DNA from: Polyangiaceae bacterium
GTDB taxonomy: Bacteria > Myxococcota_A > Polyangia > Polyangiales > Polyangiaceae
Length of the DNA stretch: 36,482 bases
Reading direction: 5' to 3'
Assembly: GCA_025937895.1 (NCBI GenBank)
Contig: JAICQL010000060.1
Coordinates: 1 to 36,482, forward strand
In this document: piece after piece, positions 1 to 8,157 of the stretch
How the letters are laid out: each line of letters starts with the position of its first letter
Numbering within the stretch: the stretch's first letter is position 1
Made by a program: the position numbers and the translations under genes
The notes under the pieces: model-generated
Seen by the model: only the letters and a program-made list of their open reading frames with translations
Database searches by the model: none
Told to the model about the DNA's origin: nothing

Positions 1-60
1 CGCGTGCACCGTGGCCAGCGACGCGGGGCGCCCCGGCGATGGGCGCGCTCGCACATCGAC

Positions 61-999
61 TCAGTCGAGGGCGCGGAGCTTGATGCAGAAGTCCACGGGG
101 TATGATGATCCGCCGGAGGGCACGAGCGCGAGGATCAGGGTGTCGAGACGAGTTGCGTCTACGACGGTGCTCGAGCTCGTGGAGCAGCTGGGGTGCGCCA
201 CGGAGAACGGCACCTCGGTGGTGCCGGGGCTGATGACACGGCAGAAGTCGGTGGAGCTGCCAGTCTGCTTGTAGATCACGCGCACGGACGGCGGTTGCTG
301 GCTGCCGCGATACGCTACCTCGAAACCGGTCACCCCTTCCGCCTCGGCGTCCCACGAACCGGTGGGGGCAAAGTCGAGCTCGAACGTGGCGCCCCAGCCG
401 CTGGATGGGATCGAGCCCGTGAAGCACGGATCGCCGTCCTCGTAGCTCAAGGTCAGGCTGGTGTTGGTGTCCTTCTCGATCTTGTTGTTGCCCACGATGC
501 CGAGACAGTTGCTCGATGAATCGTGACTGCCATCCGTGAGCTCGAGCGTCCAGCAGGCAGGCGGCCCACCGCCTGCGCCGCCGCTGCCCGAGCCTGCACT
601 GCCACTCCCCGCGCTGCCCGTGCCCGCACTGCCGCTGCCCGCGCTGCCTGATCCTGCGCTGCCGGTGCCCGCGCTACCACTGCCCGCGGCTCCTCCCGTG
701 CCGGCGCCTGCGCCGCCATTGCCGCTGCCTGCGCCCCCGCTGCTTCCGCCCGCGCCGCCGCTGGACGCGCCGCCCAGGCCCGCGGAGCCGCCTGCGTCCT
801 CGCCGCCGTCGCCCGAGCTGCCGCCGCCGTTCGAGTAGGGCACGTGGCAGGTGAGGCCGATGCAGGGCTCGCCAGCGTCCGGCGTGGAGAGCGCGCCGAC
901 GGAGAAGTCATCCTCCAGCAGCAGCGGGCAGCCGAACGAGCCCACTGCCGCCCCCACCAGGAGCCAGGGGTATACCTGCGAGCGGGTGATGTGGCCCAC
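61..999 (-). CDS. Gly/Ser/Ala-rich repeat lipoprotein, unknown function
   Basis: Predicted outer-surface or periplasmic lipoprotein of about 312 residues. The GTG at 999 is the only start that places a signal peptide directly before a lipobox (VGSFGC, Cys24). The reading frame stays open far upstream, but that part is Arg/Ala-rich shadow sequence. After the mature N-terminus comes a spacer, then about 80 residues of Gly/Ser/Ala/Thr repeats (GSAG and GTGSAG units, roughly residues 70-150). A compact C-terminal domain of about 150 residues with paired cysteines (CWTLEL, CLGIVG, CFTG, DFCRV, CSTS, DFCIKL) ends the protein. The linker plus Cys-paired domain resembles myxobacterial surface lipoproteins with flexible stalks. 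I do not recognise the C-terminal domain. It is divergent from the pseudokinase gene. Gene call is good, start moderately sure, function unknown. Confidence 0.75.
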   Translation of the reverse strand: MGHITRSQVYPWLLVGAAVGSFGCPLLLEDDFSVGALSTPDAGEPCIGLTCHVPYSNGGGSSGDGGEDAGGSAGLGGASSGGAGGSSGGAGSGNGGAGAGTGGAAGSGSAGTGSAGSGSAGSGSAGTGSAGSGSAGSGSGGAGGGPPACWTLELTDGSHDSSSNCLGIVGNNKIEKDTNTSLTLSYEDGDPCFTGSIPSSGWGATFELDFAPTGSWDAEAEGVTGFEVAYRGSQQPPSVRVIYKQTGSSTDFCRVISPGTTEVPFSVAHPSCSTSSSTVVDATRLDTLILALVPSGGSSYPVDFCIKLRALD

Positions 1000-1482
1000 G
1001 ATCTGCTGAACGACCAGAAGCAGCTGCCCTCCAGTCCTCCCCCGGCGCCGGCGCGCAATGCGCCGTGCCGGACTGAGACAGCTCGCGCCAATCCGGAGCA
1101 ACGCTGCCGGGGCGCGGCTCGGGGCCGAGCAGCGCCGCTGTGAACGGGTGTAGCCCCCGCGCCAGCGTTTCACCGGTGAAGCGGCCGGTGGCCCCCGCGC
1201 GCTCGCGCGTCCGCTGGGACGAGGAGAGCTCGTTCGCAGGAGCAACACGCTGACCGCGAGCGAGCGGCGCGCGTGTGCTTCGAGCGCTGCAACGGACAGC
1301 GCTGGCCGCAGGGCATGAGCAGCGAGGGCGCCACGGTGTGGCGGAAAAGAAGCTGATTTCGTCTCTTGTCTCGCGATTCTTCTCGCCGCTTTGAACAAGC
1401 TCCAGAGCCGCGCGTGGCGTGCAGCGCGGGGGCTGCGAACGCTCTTGCCAGAGCGTTGGGTGGCTCGCACACTGGCCGGGCC
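1000..1482. other. Divergent intergenic region, 483 bp
   Basis: Lies between the divergent starts of the Gly/Ser-rich lipoprotein and the pseudokinase. It should hold both promoters. Open frames cross it on both strands, but none shows signal peptides, domains or a ribosome-binding site. I see no convincing -35/-10 pair or hairpin. Confidence 0.4.
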
Positions 1483-3189
1483 ATGGCCAGTGTAGACGTG
1501 AGCTCCCCCGCAGAGCTTTCCGCACGACATCCCGCCGCCGGTCGCGAGGCGCGTGAGCCGTCCGAGGTGGGGCGCCGCATCGCCGATCGTTATCAGATCG
1601 AGCAGCAGCTCCGAGAGGACGAGCGCACCATCACCGTCGCCGCCCGGCATATGACCCTGGAGGAGCGCGTGCTGATCCAGGTCTTGTGCCCGGAGCTGCG
1701 CTTCGATGCCCAGCGCTCCGCGCAGTATCTGCGCGCGGCCAAGGCGCTGGCTCGCATCAAGACCGATCACGTGGCGAGGGTGCTGGACGTGGGGGTGGCT
1801 CTGTATCTGGGGCCTTTCATGGTGCTGGAGGAGCTGCAGGGCAGCACCTTGGCAGAGCTGCTGGGCAGCCAGGGCCCGCTGCCGATCCCGCGGGCCGTGG
1901 AGTACGTGCTGCAGGCCTGCAAGGGGCTGGCCGTGGCGCACGCTGCAGGCATCGTGCACGGTCAGCTGCACCCCAGCCGCTTGCTGCTGGCTCGCCAGGG
2001 CGAGTTCGAGACGCTCAAGGTGATCGAGTTCCCCACGCTCGAGCTCGCGCCGGCGGAGCGCGGCAAAGCGTATCTGGCACCGGAGGTGGCGAGCGGTCAG
2101 CCAGAGGTCGATCGGCGGGCGGACGTGTGGTCGCTGGGCGCCGTGCTGTATGAGCTGGTGACGGGCAGAGCGGCGTTGTCGCCGGGGAACGGCGCGGCGC
2201 TGTCGCACGGGAACGCAGAGCAGGCGCTCGAGCCGGACGATCTCCAGGCAGACGATGCGGCGCTGAGCGCCATCATCTCGCGCTGCCTGCAGCCGGATCC
2301 AGAGCAGCGTTACCTGGACGTGGAGGCGCTGGCCAGCGAGCTTCTGCCGCTCACGACCATGAACGAAGTGTTTCGCGGCAGCCTGACCGGTTCCTTCTCG
2401 CGGCAGATGATGATGGCCGCCGCCGCGCAGGCGCGAGCCGCGGTGAGCGGGCAGCCACGCCAGCCAGCCCGCAAGAATGCCTGGGCAGCACGCCTGCGCT
2501 CCAGCTGGCCCGCGACTTCGCTGCGTGAGGGGCGAGTGCGCTGGAGCGCGCTGGCGCTGCGCTGGGAGGAGCGAAAGCCCGCTGGCGCGCCCGCTCTGCA
2601 GCAGGTGCTGGGCGGCGCCGCGCTGCTAGTGGCGGCCGTGAGCAGCGCGCTGCTCAGCGACTTCGCCTTGCTGCCCCCGCCGCCCCGGCAGCAGGCCGCG
2701 CTGGCAAACACGGCGCAAGCCTTGCCGGAAATGACGGCCCCAGCCGCTCTCTCGCCCGGAGACGAGCTCGCCGCAGCCCAGCAGCCCGAGGCGCCTGCAG
2801 CGACCACCCCAGCGGCGGCAGAGTTGCCCGTGGCCGTGCAGGACGAGCTTGCTCCAGAGGGTGGAGTCGAGGGAGTTGCCGTGCAGGGCGGCATTGCCGT
2901 GCAAGGCGCGCAGCAGCTCGAGCGCTCCAGCGGCGCGCGTGAGTCGAAGAAGCGCGCCACGGAGCGCCGCTCGACTAGAGCCTCGTCTCGGCGCGGGACG
3001 GAGGCCGGCGGGCGCCGGACCGAGGCCGCGGAACGTCGTGCGACCGAGGCCGCGGAACGTCGTGCGAGCAGAGCCGCCGAGCGCCGCGCGAGCAGGGCCG
3101 CAAAAAAGCGTGCGACCCGGGAGGAGGGCGCCGCGGCAAAGCCCGCAACGCCGGAGCCGCGCCGGGGAGCCGCGCGCAGTATCCGCTGA
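1483..3189 (+). CDS. Membrane-anchored Ser/Thr pseudokinase with Ala/Arg/Glu-rich tail
   Basis: About 568 residues from ATG 1483; an in-frame start at 1366 adds only poorly conserved residues. Residues about 35-290 follow the eukaryotic-type protein kinase fold, but the catalytic motifs are lost. The ATP-binding Lys position is Gln66 (VLIQVL). HRD is replaced by HGQ (159-161, in HGQLHPSR). DFG is replaced by EFP (182-184). The Gly-rich loop is absent. The structural APE (YLAPEV) and DVWSLG motifs remain, so the fold is probably kept while phosphotransfer is lost. A single hydrophobic segment (about 376-398) suggests a membrane anchor. The rest is Ala/Pro-rich, then a basic Ala/Arg/Glu repeat tail with an exact 24-bp tandem duplication. 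Likely a scaffold or allosteric signalling protein; its partner is not identifiable here. Confidence 0.85.
   Translation: MASVDVSSPAELSARHPAAGREAREPSEVGRRIADRYQIEQQLREDERTITVAARHMTLEERVLIQVLCPELRFDAQRSAQYLRAAKALARIKTDHVARVLDVGVALYLGPFMVLEELQGSTLAELLGSQGPLPIPRAVEYVLQACKGLAVAHAAGIVHGQLHPSRLLLARQGEFETLKVIEFPTLELAPAERGKAYLAPEVASGQPEVDRRADVWSLGAVLYELVTGRAALSPGNGAALSHGNAEQALEPDDLQADDAALSAIISRCLQPDPEQRYLDVEALASELLPLTTMNEVFRGSLTGSFSRQMMMAAAAQARAAVSGQPRQPARKNAWAARLRSSWPATSLREGRVRWSALALRWEERKPAGAPALQQVLGGAALLVAAVSSALLSDFALLPPPPRQQAALANTAQALPEMTAPAALSPGDELAAAQQPEAPAATTPAAAELPVAVQDELAPEGGVEGVAVQGGIAVQGAQQLERSSGARESKKRATERRSTRASSRRGTEAGGRRTEAAERRATEAAERRASRAAERRASRAAKKRATREEGAAAKPATPEPRRGAARSIR
3019..3066 (+). 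repeat. Exact 24-bp tandem duplication in pseudokinase tail
   Basis: Two identical 24-bp copies (3019-3042 and 3043-3066), each coding TEAAERRA. They lie in a longer set of degenerate ERRAS/ERRAT repeats, consistent with slippage-driven growth of the basic tail. Confidence 0.85.
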
Positions 3190-3255
3190 GCACGGTACCC
3201 GACTGAGCGCTACCCGCTGAGCGCAGTACCCGCTGAGCGCAGTACCCGCTGAGCG
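3176..3255 (+). repeat. Tandem ~16-bp repeats carrying a stop codon in each unit
   Basis: About five imperfect copies of a 14-17-bp unit with the core TACCCGCTGAGCGC. They start in the last codons of the pseudokinase gene and fill the gap to the convergent histidine kinase. The pseudokinase stop codon TGA is the TGA of the first unit, and every unit repeats it. The two best copies (around 3223-3254) are identical. No hairpin with a T-run was seen, so this is not a standard terminator. Confidence 0.8.
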
Positions 3256-3258
3256 GCT

Positions 3259-6200
3259 TCAGCCTCTCGGCAGGTGGATGGCGAAGGTGGTGCCGGACGG
3301 CTCCGTCGAGCTCACGGTCACCGTGCCACCGTGCGCCCGCACCAGCTCCCGCACGATGAACAGGCCCAGCCCCAGCCCGCGCGAGCGCTGATGGCGTGCG
3401 CTGCGGAAGGGATCAAACAGCTCTTGCAGGAGCGGCGCCGGGATCACCCCGCGGTTGTGGACCTCGATCAGGACGTGCTGCTCGTGTGAGCCATCGATGC
3501 GAACGCTCACCGGCGCCTCGGCAGCGCCGTGCTGGCAGGCATTGGCGATCAGGTTGGAGAGCACCTGCAGCAGCCGTCCACCATCCCAGGTGCCGCTCGG
3601 ATCGCCGGTCAGCTCCTGCTGGATGCGCCGCTCCGGGTGAGCCAGCTCGATCTCGCCGACGGCCTGCGCGCACAGGTCCCCGAGGTTGACCGCGTGCCGC
3701 TCCACCACGATGCCGCCGCCCGAGCGGGCGCGCGTGAAATCCAGCAGCTGCTCGATCATGGTGCTCATGCGCTGGCCGCTGGCCAGGATGCGGCTCAGCG
3801 GCTTTGCCTCGCGCTCGCTCCTCCGCGCTTCACCCTCTCGCTGCATCAGCACCAGCTGCGCTGCAGTCATGATGGCGCTGAGTGGATTGCGCAGATCGTG
3901 CGCGAGGATGCCGGCGAACAGCTCATTGTAGCGCACCGTCTCCTCCAGCTCGCCGATGGCGTTGAAGCGCATCACCACCGAGGCCAGATGATTGCCGATG
4001 GCACGTGCCGTCTCCAGCTCGCCGTCGGAGAAGGTGTGCGGGCTGGCGTGATACACCATGAACTTGCCCAGCAAGCGCCCGCGCGAGATCAGCGGCAGAA
4101 AAGCCAGCGCGCCGATGCGCTCCGTACGGAACAGAGCGCCGTAGGGTGCCAGCTCGGGCGCTCGCAGCGCGTCGGAGACCAGCACTGGCTCGGCGCTGGT
4201 GGCGTCCGCTGGCCAGGGGGAGTGGCCTTCCACGGCGGCGCGGTAAGCGTGGGACAGGTTGCGCCAGGCGCGGAAGCGCATCACCCCGTCGCCATCCTTC
4301 AACAGAATCGCCGCCCGTTCGGCGCCCAGCGAGGCCTCGATGGCGGCCAGCGCCGCCTCGAAGACCTCCTCCACCCTCTCTGCGGAGACCACGGACTGGG
4401 CGAAGCGATAGAGCTGCTCCGCGCGCCGCCGGGCGTCGAGCGACTCCTGATACAGGCGGCTGTTCTCCATCGCCACGGCCGCGCGCTCGCCCAGCTCTTC
4501 CAGCAGCCACAGATCCTCTCGACTGTAGCCTTGCCCGGGGCGACAGCGCATGGCCGTGATCGCTCCGATGACCCTGCCGCCGGCGTGCAGCGGCGCGCCC
4601 ATCAGCGCATGCACGGGATGGCGCGCCAGGAACGCACGGTAGCCTTCCGGAGCGCGCGCGGCGAGCTCGGCAGGATCGGTGTGAGGCAGCAGCACGCTCT
4701 GCCCGCTGGCCGCGATGCTGGCGGTGATGCCCTCGCCCTTGGCCAGCGGCACGGCTGGCACCAGCTCCAGCAGCCACTTCTGCGCCTCGGGGTCTGGATG
4801 GCGCATTGCCACCCGGCGCACCGCCCCGCTCGGGTCGAGCGCGGTCACGTTGACCAGGCTGTCCAGGGTGCGCGAGAGCTCGGCCACGATCTCCCCCAGG
4901 CGCGAGTCGAAATCCAGGCTGGACTCGGCGAAGGCGCGGGAGGAACGGCTGAGCACCCCCAGGCGCGCGGCTGCGGTGTCCGCCGCTTCGCGGCTCGCGT
5001 GCTCCGCTTCCAGCAGGCGCAAGCGCACGATGGCCTGGCTCGCGTAGCGCGAGACCAGCAGCAAGAACTCCCGGTCCTCCGCCTCCTCCGCCTCGAGCTG
5101 CTCGACCGTGACCGCGAGGGTGCCGAAGCTGTTGCGAGCGGTGATGAGCGGCAGGCAGGCGATGCGATAGGTGCTGCCAGGCGTGGCCAGCGCGGCCAGG
5201 TGCGGATAGCGCTCGAACAGCTCCGCCTGCGACGAGATCCAGATGGGCTCCCCGCTGCGAATGCAATCGATCGCGGGCGTGCTCGGGGAGAGGCCGAGTG
5301 GAATCTGTGCCAGGCGCTGCTGCGCGTGGGCGGAGTAGCCGCGCGCCCGCTTCAGGCGTGCTACCTGGCGCTCCTCGTCCACCAGCCAGAGCGCTGCGGA
5401 CGAGGCGCCCAGCGCCTCCGCCACGCGCTCCACCAGCGCCTCGAAGACCTCCTCGGCCGAGACGGCCTCGGCGATGGCCGCGGTGATCTTCAGCAGCCGC
5501 GCGGCGCGCTCGGCCGCCACGGCGCGGAAGCGCTCGAAGCTCTTCTTCTCCGTGACGTCGGCCACCAGCGCCACGAAGCCGGTCACGGCCCCTTCCGCGT
5601 CGCGCTGCGGCAGGTAGCTGGCGTGGATGCAGCGTGGCCCGCCGGCGCGGTACGGCACCTCCGCCTCATAGGTGACGGCCTCGCCCGCCAGCGCCCGTTC
5701 GGCATACGGCTGAATGGCGCGATAAGCGGCGCTGCCCAGCACCTCTTCCAGGTGCTTGCCCAGCATCGCGTGACGCGGCTGATGGAACCAGCGCTCGTAG
5801 CCTGCGCTCGCGAACTGGTAGCGCAGGTCGGAGTCGATCAGCGCTACCAGCACCGGCAGAGCGTCCGTGATCAGCTGCAGCTGCTGGTGGCTCTCCTCCA
5901 GCGCGCGCTGAGCTTGCCGCCGCTCGGTGATGTCGCGCGTGAAACAGCGGGTGTGCACCAGGTGGCCATCTCGGGCGAACGCGCTGGAGCTGATGAGCAC
6001 GTGCTTGATGGAGCCATCCCGTGCGCGCAGGCGCGCTTCATAGTCGTGCAGCGCTTCACCGCGAGAGAGGCGGCCCAGGATGTCGGTGATGGCCTGAGCG
6101 TCGGCATGAAAGTCGGTGATAGGCCGCCCCACGTATTCGTGCTCGGTGTACCCCAGGAGCTCCAGCTCGTTGCGGTTGGCCCACAAGATCGTGCCATCGG

Positions 6201-6507
6201 CGCCGACGCTGTGCAGGCCGACCGTGGCGTTATCCACGAAGTCGCGCAGCTGCTCCTCGGTCCGGCGCAGCCCTGCCGCCTCCGCGCGCAGCCCTGCCGC
6301 CTCCGCACGCAGCCCTGCCGCCTCCGCGCGCAGCCCTGCCGCCTCCGCACGCAGCTCACGTACCGTCTGTTGCAGAGACTGCTCCAGCTCCGTGCGCCGG
6401 GCGAGCTCTGCTTCCAGGAGGCGGATCCGCTCCGAGGCATCCAAACGGGAGCCGCCCGTGGATGGCGGCTCTGCCAGGTGCTCCAGTGAGCCGGATTTTG
6501 AGGCCAA
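3259..6507 (-). CDS. Sensor histidine kinase, PAS-PAS-GAF-GAF-GAF-HisKA-HATPase
   Basis: A 1082-residue soluble sensor kinase. Residues 20-85 form a coiled coil containing four exact heptads of AEAAGLR. Two PAS domains follow (about 88-200 and 205-330), then three GAF-like domains (about 340-500, 520-690, 700-850). The HisKA dimerisation helix carries the phospho-acceptor His870 in LAHDLRNPLS. The HATPase domain has an N-box near residue 989 (SNLIANACQ) and a glycine lid (GLGLGLFIV). No membrane segment or receiver domain was found, so it is cytoplasmic and must signal to a separate response regulator. It converges on the pseudokinase gene and has no response regulator beside it. The start is the ATG that gives the natural N-terminus MASKSGS. 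Ligand is unknown; PAS and GAF could bind heme, flavin or small molecules. Confidence 0.95.
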   Translation of the reverse strand: MASKSGSLEHLAEPPSTGGSRLDASERIRLLEAELARRTELEQSLQQTVRELRAEAAGLRAEAAGLRAEAAGLRAEAAGLRRTEEQLRDFVDNATVGLHSVGADGTILWANRNELELLGYTEHEYVGRPITDFHADAQAITDILGRLSRGEALHDYEARLRARDGSIKHVLISSSAFARDGHLVHTRCFTRDITERRQAQRALEESHQQLQLITDALPVLVALIDSDLRYQFASAGYERWFHQPRHAMLGKHLEEVLGSAAYRAIQPYAERALAGEAVTYEAEVPYRAGGPRCIHASYLPQRDAEGAVTGFVALVADVTEKKSFERFRAVAAERAARLLKITAAIAEAVSAEEVFEALVERVAEALGASSAALWLVDEERQVARLKRARGYSAHAQQRLAQIPLGLSPSTPAIDCIRSGEPIWISSQAELFERYPHLAALATPGSTYRIACLPLITARNSFGTLAVTVEQLEAEEAEDREFLLLVSRYASQAIVRLRLLEAEHASREAADTAAARLGVLSRSSRAFAESSLDFDSRLGEIVAELSRTLDSLVNVTALDPSGAVRRVAMRHPDPEAQKWLLELVPAVPLAKGEGITASIAASGQSVLLPHTDPAELAARAPEGYRAFLARHPVHALMGAPLHAGGRVIGAITAMRCRPGQGYSREDLWLLEELGERAAVAMENSRLYQESLDARRRAEQLYRFAQSVVSAERVEEVFEAALAAIEASLGAERAAILLKDGDGVMRFRAWRNLSHAYRAAVEGHSPWPADATSAEPVLVSDALRAPELAPYGALFRTERIGALAFLPLISRGRLLGKFMVYHASPHTFSDGELETARAIGNHLASVVMRFNAIGELEETVRYNELFAGILAHDLRNPLSAIMTAAQLVLMQREGEARRSEREAKPLSRILASGQRMSTMIEQLLDFTRARSGGGIVVERHAVNLGDLCAQAVGEIELAHPERRIQQELTGDPSGTWDGGRLLQVLSNLIANACQHGAAEAPVSVRIDGSHEQHVLIEVHNRGVIPAPLLQELFDPFRSARHQRSRGLGLGLFIVRELVRAHGGTVTVSSTEPSGTTFAIHLPRG
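6268..6351 (-). repeat. Four 21-bp repeats coding coiled-coil heptads
   Basis: Four 21-bp units code the heptad AEAAGLR in the histidine kinase linker. Units 1 and 3 share a G and units 2 and 4 an A at the same position, so the array looks like a 42-bp pair that was itself duplicated. Each change adds seven residues and keeps both the frame and the heptad phase. Confidence 0.9.
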
Positions 6508-6716
6508 CGGTGCCGTTGAGTAGCAGAAAAAGACGAGCGATGGCGAACCGACTTCCGCAAGTTACCCGGATAGTCACGGGCAGCGCCGCTCACGAGCGAA
6601 TTCTCGGGTGCAACCCGCTAGCTGCACGAGCGCAGCGTGACATTCTGCTACGAGCGCTCCAGCGTGCGCGCATGCTGGGCGGATGAACGTGGCCTGATGC
6701 TTGCACCTGCTCGCGC

Positions 6717-7229
6717 ATGCTCCAGAAGCAGCAGGTGCTCATACATGGTGCGCTCGCGGGCGCGCTGGGTGCGGCGTGCATGACGGCGCTGCGCATGGCC
6801 GCGCATCGCGCTGGCTGGCTCGAGGCGATGGTGCCGCAGGCGGTGGAGGTGTGGGCGAGCGAGAAGAGCGGCGTGGGCTCCTTGCAAGACACCGCAGGGC
6901 ACCATGTGGCGGATCAGCTGTTGCATCTGGGCTATGGAGCTTTCGCCGGGGTGGTCTACGCCGGGCTTGCCGGCAGGGGTGGCCAGGCGAACGCGCGGCG
7001 CGCGCTCGGCTTCGGCAGCGCGCTGTGGGCGTTTGGCTCTGCCCTGCTGTTCCCCGCGCTGCGCATCGCGCGGCCGCTGTGGCGGGCGTCACCTCGAGAG
7101 GAGCTCATCAACTTCAGCGCTCACGCGCTGTACGGTGCGGTCACGGTCTTTCTCCTGGACGAGCTCGAGCGCCAGCGGGTCACCCAGCCCAGAACCCGGC
7201 TCGGTGTGCAGCATGCCCGGGTTGGATGA
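6717..7229 (+). CDS. Small multi-helix membrane protein (YagU/DUF1440-like)
   Basis: A 170-residue protein with about four hydrophobic segments: residues 8-25, about 68-85, about 95-112 and the region near the C-terminus. A HHVADQLLHLGYG motif follows the first loop. The pattern resembles the YagU/DUF1440 family of inner-membrane proteins of unknown function; this resemblance is from memory of the family, not a search. ATG 6717 is used because it starts just before the first helix. The gene ends 7 bp before the DUF1264 lipoprotein start, so the two are probably co-transcribed. No catalytic residues are evident. Confidence 0.75.
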   Translation: MLQKQQVLIHGALAGALGAACMTALRMAAHRAGWLEAMVPQAVEVWASEKSGVGSLQDTAGHHVADQLLHLGYGAFAGVVYAGLAGRGGQANARRALGFGSALWAFGSALLFPALRIARPLWRASPREELINFSAHALYGAVTVFLLDELERQRVTQPRTRLGVQHARVG

Positions 7230-7236
7230 GGCCCGC

Positions 7237-8010
7237 ATGACTCACCGGTGCTGCTCCCTCGTGACCTGCTCGCTGCTGCTGAGCGCTGGCGTGCTCGGAT
7301 GCAACAACCAGGAAACACCTCCGTCGAACCCCGGAGCCCCTCCGGGCATGGAGAAGAAGCTGGATACCAAGATCCTGGAGCAGGGGGCCGAGGTGCTCCA
7401 GGGGCTGCAGCCCGTGCGCGCCATCGATCACTACCTGAACGGGTTCCACGTGATGAAAGACGACCCTTCGCTACACATGGAGGCCCACCACTACTGCAAA
7501 GGTCTGAACGAAGAATTCACCCAGTGTGTGATCTTCGATGGCAACACCGCGGCATCGAACATCATCGGGCTCGAGTACATCATCTCGGAGCGCCTGTTCG
7601 AGACCCTGGCCGACGACGAAAAGCCGAACTGGCATCCACACAACTACGAGATCCTCTCCGGGCAACTGGTGCTGCCCGGGGTGCCCGCCATCGCCGAAAA
7701 GGCGGCGCTGGAGAAGAAGCTGAACAGCTACGGCAAGACGTGGCACGTCTGGGACACCGGACACGCGGGTCACCCCGCCGCACATGCCCTGCCCGTGGGC
7801 AAGCCGCTGCTCGCCTGGTCGTATAACCGCGACGGCGAGGCGCCCGAAGGCCTGGTGGAGTCCCGCGATGAGCGCATGGGCATAGACACGGCAGAGAAGC
7901 GAGCGGAGCGTGCCTCCTTTGCGGCGCAGGCAAGGCCGCAGCTGGGCGTGGATGCGTTGAAGTCAAAGCTGCCCGGAGCTGCAGCGCCGCCGGGAGTTCG
8001 CGCGCGCTAG
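7237..8010 (+). CDS. Lipoprotein of the oil-body-associated protein family (DUF1264)
   Basis: A 257-residue protein. Residues 1-22 form a lipoprotein signal peptide ending in GVLGC (Cys22). The mature part matches the plant oil-body-associated protein (OBAP/DUF1264) family across its length. Recognisable blocks are EAHHYCKGLNEEFTQC, IGLEYIISERLFETL, NWHPHNYEILSG, SYGKTWHVWDTGH and RDERMGIDTAEKR. In plants this family affects lipid droplets; the bacterial role is unknown. Several conserved His residues (EAHHYC, WHPHNYE, TWHVW) could bind metal, which is inference. ATG 7237 has a GGATGAGG ribosome-binding site overlapping the stop of the upstream membrane-protein gene, suggesting coupled expression. 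The unusual point is the lipoprotein anchor. Confidence 0.9.
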   Translation: MTHRCCSLVTCSLLLSAGVLGCNNQETPPSNPGAPPGMEKKLDTKILEQGAEVLQGLQPVRAIDHYLNGFHVMKDDPSLHMEAHHYCKGLNEEFTQCVIFDGNTAASNIIGLEYIISERLFETLADDEKPNWHPHNYEILSGQLVLPGVPAIAEKAALEKKLNSYGKTWHVWDTGHAGHPAAHALPVGKPLLAWSYNRDGEAPEGLVESRDERMGIDTAEKRAERASFAAQARPQLGVDALKSKLPGAAAPPGVRAR

Positions 8011-8157
8011 CTCCGCAATGAGGGGCGCGCGGCCGAGGCGTTGTGCCACGGCGTGACCATTCTGCGGGCTCGTGCTGCTGCGAGCGGCGTCGCACGGCAG
8101 GGGTGGATTGGCGGCGACCAGCGAGCGCGATACCTTCCTCAGTCCGGACTTCGCGAG

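Noticed and set aside
536..838. A Pro/Leu/Ala-rich plus-strand frame
   Set aside because: Reverse complement of the Gly/Ser/Ala linker of the lipoprotein gene.
6268..6351. A CRISPR-like array
   Set aside because: The repeats are directly adjacent with no unique spacers and code coiled-coil heptads in a kinase.
3529..6489. A 986-codon open frame on the plus strand
   Set aside because: Antisense to the PAS/GAF histidine kinase; Gln/Leu/Arg-rich with no recognisable domains.
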